Positions 36,629 through 39,003 of a stretch of 39,003 bases of DNA are shown here, in pieces; position 1 is the first letter of the stretch; each line of letters starts with the position of its first letter. The DNA is taken from positions 8,724-47,726 of the forward strand of contig NZ_JADOTT010000012.1 in NCBI RefSeq assembly GCF_016817355.1. Reading direction: 5' to 3'. Under the pieces are notes generated by a model. That model was not told where the DNA came from, made no database searches, and saw only the letters and a list, made by a program, of their open reading frames with translations. The position numbers were made by a program, and so were the translations under genes. Source of the DNA: Maricaulis parjimensis (GTDB lineage Bacteria > Pseudomonadota > Alphaproteobacteria > Caulobacterales > Maricaulaceae).

Positions 36629-37405
36629 GTGGCAGACACCAACCCGATCAAGCAGTTCGAAATTCATGAACTGGTTCCGTTCGAAGCCTTCGGCCTGAAT
36701 CTGGCCTTCACCAATTCCAGCCTGTTCATGCTGCTGACGGCTGCGGTGACCATCGTTCTCTTCACGCTGGCCATGTCCAGCCGCGCCCTGGTGCCGAACC
36801 GCGCCCAGTCGGTCGCCGAAATCATCTATGGCTTTGTGGCGGACATGCTGCGATCGACGGCCGGTGCCGACGCTCTGCGCTTCTTCCCCTTCGTCTTCAC
36901 CCTCTTCATCTTCATTCTTGTGGCCAACATGCTCGGCATGTTCCCGTATTTCCCGGGTCCGGGCCTGCACTCCTTCACCATCACCAGCCATCTGATCGTC
37001 ACCGTGGCCCTGGCCATGCTGGTCTGGCTGACCGTGATCATCTATGGCGTGTTCAAGAATGGTCCGAAATTCCTGAAGCTGTTCGTGCCGTCCGGCGTGC
37101 CGGCCTACATTCTGCCCTTCGTGTCCCTGATCGAGGTGATCTCCTTCATCTCGCGTCCGATCAGCCACTCGGTGCGTCTGTTCGCGAACATGCTGGCCGG
37201 TCACATCCTGCTGAAAGTGTTCGCCGGCTTCATCGTCATGCTGGGGGCCGGTCTCGGCGTCGGCGGGTATGTCATCGGCATCGCACCGTTTGCGATGACG
37301 CTGGGCCTGACCGCGCTGGAATTCCTGGTCGCCTTCCTGCAGGCCTATGTCTTCGCGATCCTGACCTGCATCTATCTTTCCGACGCTCTGCACCCGGGTC
37401 ACTGA
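36629..37405 (+). CDS. atpB: ATP synthase Fo subunit a
   Basis: 258 residues; the proton-channel stator next to the c-ring. About five or six membrane segments; the essential Arg is R183 ([14 protein letters not shown]), with the typical [12 protein letters not shown] before it. The C-terminal segment [19 protein letters not shown] is conserved. Starts at GTG 36629 with AGAGAGG upstream. Confidence 0.96.
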   Translation: MADTNPIKQFEIHELVPFEAFGLNLAFTNSSLFMLLTAAVTIVLFTLAMSSRALVPNRAQSVAEIIYGFVADMLRSTAGADALRFFPFVFTLFIFILVANMLGMFPYFPGPGLHSFTITSHLIVTVALAMLVWLTVIIYGVFKNGPKFLKLFVPSGVPAYILPFVSLIEVISFISRPISHSVRLFANMLAGHILLKVFAGFIVMLGAGLGVGGYVIGIAPFAMTLGLTALEFLVAFLQAYVFAILTCIYLSDALHPGH

Positions 37406-37465
37406 TCCGCAGGCGTCACAATCCAACCCAAACCAACTACCCGATATCCTCGAAGGAGTTTTCAA

Positions 37466-37690
37466 ATGGAAGAAATGGGCAAATACATCGGCGCCGGTCT
37501 CGCTTGCCTGGGCATGCTGGGTGCTGCTGTCGGCGTGGGCAACATCTTTGGTTCCTTCCTGCAGGGCGCCATGCGCAACCCGTCTGCGGCTCAGTCCCAG
37601 TTCGGTAACCTGATCTTCGGCTTCGCCGTGACGGAAGCCCTGGGCATCTTCTCGCTGCTCGTGGCCCTGATCCTGCTGTTCGTGGCCTAA
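37466..37690 (+). CDS. atpE: ATP synthase Fo subunit c
   Basis: 74 residues, two membrane helices joined by the polar loop R37-N38-P39. The proton-binding acid is E58 (VTEALGIF), and helix 1 has the Gly-rich packing [13 protein letters not shown]. It forms the rotating c-ring. The ATG follows AAGGAG with eight bases between, a strong ribosome site fitting a subunit needed in many copies. Confidence 0.97.
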   Translation: MEEMGKYIGAGLACLGMLGAAVGVGNIFGSFLQGAMRNPSAAQSQFGNLIFGFAVTEALGIFSLLVALILLFVA

Positions 37691-37702
37691 GTCATACCGG
37701 AG

Positions 37703-37728
37703 GCGGCCGGGTCACCGGATCCGGCCGC
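37703..37728 (+). other. Intercistronic hairpin after atpE
   Basis: GCGGCCGG (37703-37710) pairs perfectly with CCGGCCGC (37721-37728) around a ten-base loop, extended by outer G-C pairs past a mismatch. No T-tract follows. It begins 12 bases after the atpE stop and could protect the atpE message from 3' decay or weaken read-through to the b subunits. Confidence 0.6.
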
Positions 37729-37767
37729 TCCCGATTTGCTCCACCTTATCAAGGGAGCTAGCGTCCC

Positions 37768-38334
37768 ATGACGCACGCACCGCATTCTGACGTCGCACAG
37801 CACGCGGCCGAAGCAGCGCATGACGTTGCCGAAGCCGTCTTCCCGCCGTTCGACCCGACATATTTCGCGTCCCAGCTCTTCTGGCTGGCGATCTTCTTCG
37901 TGGTTCTCTACGTCGCACTGGATCGCTTCATCCTGCCGAAGATCAAGACGACCATCGAGGACCGTCGCGATCGTATCGCCGACGATCTCGACGCTGCCGC
38001 CCAAGCCAAGGCTGATGCCGAGGCTGCTGGCGAAGCGTATGAGAAGTCCCTCGCCGAGGCCCGCACCAAGGCCCACGTCATCGCTGCGGATACCCGCAAG
38101 GCGCTGGACGCGGAAATCGCCAAGGAAACGGCTGAAGTGGAAGCTGAGCTGACTGCCAAGCAGGAAGCATCGGAAGCTGCCATCCGCAAGGCCAAGGACA
38201 AGGCATTTGCCGAAGTCCGCGGCATTGCCACGGCCGCAACGGCCGCTGCCGTTGAAGCCCTGGCCGGTGTGGAAATGTCCGAAGCTGATGCCGGCAAGAC
38301 CGTTGACGGTCTGCTCAAGGCGAAGGAGGCCTGA
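37768..38334 (+). CDS. atpG: ATP synthase Fo subunit b'
   Basis: 188 residues: a short N-terminal region, one membrane segment (about 34-52, FWLAIFFVVLYVALDRFI), then a long charged, Ala-rich helix forming the peripheral stalk. PKIKTTIEDRRDRIADDLD is typical of b-type subunits. This is the b' form that pairs with b in alphaproteobacteria and phototrophs. The gene name (atpF' or atpG) varies between databases. Confidence 0.92.
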   Translation: MTHAPHSDVAQHAAEAAHDVAEAVFPPFDPTYFASQLFWLAIFFVVLYVALDRFILPKIKTTIEDRRDRIADDLDAAAQAKADAEAAGEAYEKSLAEARTKAHVIAADTRKALDAEIAKETAEVEAELTAKQEASEAAIRKAKDKAFAEVRGIATAATAAAVEALAGVEMSEADAGKTVDGLLKAKEA

Positions 38335-38336
38335 TC

Positions 38337-38900
38337 ATGATCCTTCTTGCTGAAGAAGCCGGTCACGGTTCCAGCCACGGCCCGGCCCTGTTCTCGGCCG
38401 AATGGTTTGCTGCCCAGCCGAGCGATCCGACTTTCTACGCCTTCCTGGCCTTCATCGCCTTCTTCGCGGTGCTCGCTTATTTCGGCGTCCACAAGACCAT
38501 CGCCAAAACGCTCGATGATCGGGCCGATGCGATCAAGTCGGAACTGGAAGAAGCCAAGCGCCTGCGCGAGGAAGCCCAGGAAATGCTGGCCTCCTATCAG
38601 CGCAAGCAGCGTGAAGCCGAGGCGGAAGCCGAAGCCATCATCGCCCAGGCCAAGACCGAAGCGAAGGCCCTGAAAGCCGAAGCCCGCAAGGACATGGCCG
38701 AGCGTCTGGAACGCCGCACCGCCATGGCTGAGCAGCGTATCGCCCAGGCCGAGGCCCATGCTGCCGCGGAAGTGAAGGCTGCCGCTGCCGATCTGGCCGC
38801 CCGCGCTGCCGAGGAAATCCTCAAATCGCAGCTGAAGAAGACGGATCTGAACAAGGTCGTCGATGCGGACATCAAACTGGTCGGCGAGAAGCTGAACTAG
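38337..38900 (+). CDS. atpF: ATP synthase Fo subunit b
   Basis: 187 residues: an N-terminal membrane segment (about 32-52, YAFLAFIAFFAVLAYFGV) and a long Ala/Glu/Arg-rich helix (ERLERRTAMAEQRIAQAEAHA) that makes the second half of the peripheral stalk. It starts two bases after the b' stop, so the two genes are tightly coupled. It is the last gene of the Fo operon; the F1 genes are elsewhere. Confidence 0.93.
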   Translation: MILLAEEAGHGSSHGPALFSAEWFAAQPSDPTFYAFLAFIAFFAVLAYFGVHKTIAKTLDDRADAIKSELEEAKRLREEAQEMLASYQRKQREAEAEAEAIIAQAKTEAKALKAEARKDMAERLERRTAMAEQRIAQAEAHAAAEVKAAAADLAARAAEEILKSQLKKTDLNKVVDADIKLVGEKLN

Positions 38901-38920
38901 GCTGACAACCATCCGAATGC

Positions 38921-38946
38921 GAAAAGGCCCGCCGGTTATCCGGCGG
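38921..38946 (-). terminator. Hairpin terminator oriented for a minus-strand gene
   Basis: CCGCCGG-TTAT-CCGGCGG (38929-38946) is a perfect 7-bp stem with a four-base loop. On the plus strand it is followed by CACCCCC, not T. On the minus strand it is followed by GGCCTTTTCGC (from the GCGAAAAGG at 38920-38927), the layout of a rho-independent terminator. It therefore suggests a gene entering from the right on the minus strand; it may still end the atp operon message. Confidence 0.65.
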
Positions 38947-39003
38947 CACCCCCACAACTGCATACCCGCCCTGCCGCCGCTGATGCGTGCATTTCCTCCA
39001 AGC

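Noticed and set aside
38950-39003. Short minus-strand frame (about 18 codons) starting with GGAGGAAATG at the window end
   Set aside because: The ribosome site is too close to the ATG, the frame is very short and it runs into the terminator; a chance reading cannot be excluded.

Overview
The window is GC-rich chromosomal DNA from an alphaproteobacterium, most probably a dimorphic or Caulobacter-like lineage (Maricaulales/Caulobacterales type). The signs are a GANTC methyltransferase (CcrM) with CtrA- and DnaA-type boxes in front of it, an alphaproteobacterial SOS box (GTTC-N7-GTTC), an Fo-only ATP synthase operon atpI-B-E-F'-F with duplicated b and b' subunits, ETF-QO, a DciA/DUF721 protein, and several stand-alone receiver-domain proteins. 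Species identity is an inference. I see no rRNA, tRNA, CRISPR array or transposase.

Layout. 1-4.1 kb: the 3' end of an unknown gene with a possible frameshift at a 7-G run, three receiver-only response regulators (minus strand), a DUF3775 protein, a coupled pair of unknown genes of which one encodes a membrane protein, and a lipocalin-like lipoprotein. 4.3-7.5 kb: uvrB, then a lower-GC MrcB-N/HNH nuclease gene. A second copy of the uvrB 3' tail lies between the two and marks a recombination junction. 7.5-10.3 kb: small unknown genes in DNA rich in palindromic intergenic repeats. 10.3-16.7 kb: a DUF4386 membrane protein, a TrmN6-like methyltransferase with a DUF2007 protein, a polyprenyl diphosphate synthase, then a tightly coupled minus-strand operon of a TPR lipoprotein, ispE and a WecA/MraY-type glycan lipid transferase. 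This groups isoprenoid precursor, polyprenyl chain and lipid-carrier functions.

16.7-25.0 kb: ETF-QO and, divergently, a family-4-like uracil-DNA glycosylase that has lost two iron-sulfur cysteines; a PAS protein plus cytoplasmic chemoreceptor operon; a radical SAM gene of the PA0069/SplB-like type directly behind a perfect SOS box; and an MHYT-PAS-GGDEF-EAL c-di-GMP protein.

25.0-36.1 kb: rnhB, whose 3' end carries two inverted DnaA boxes and a CtrA box, followed by ccrM; a hybrid histidine kinase; convergent mutY; a DciA-like gene, two DsbA-like thiol proteins and smc. 36.2-38.9 kb: the Fo ATP synthase operon behind a recognisable sigma-70-type promoter, ending at a hairpin that reads as a terminator for a minus-strand gene outside the window.

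Functional threads: DNA repair (uvrB, UDG, mutY, rnhB, SOS-linked radical SAM), cell cycle and chromosome dynamics (ccrM, dciA-like, smc), signalling (three receivers, hybrid kinase, chemoreceptor pair, c-di-GMP protein) and energy metabolism (ETF-QO, Fo). The points most worth following up are the regulatory cluster in front of ccrM, the uvrB-tail duplication beside the nuclease gene, and the SOS box on the radical SAM gene.
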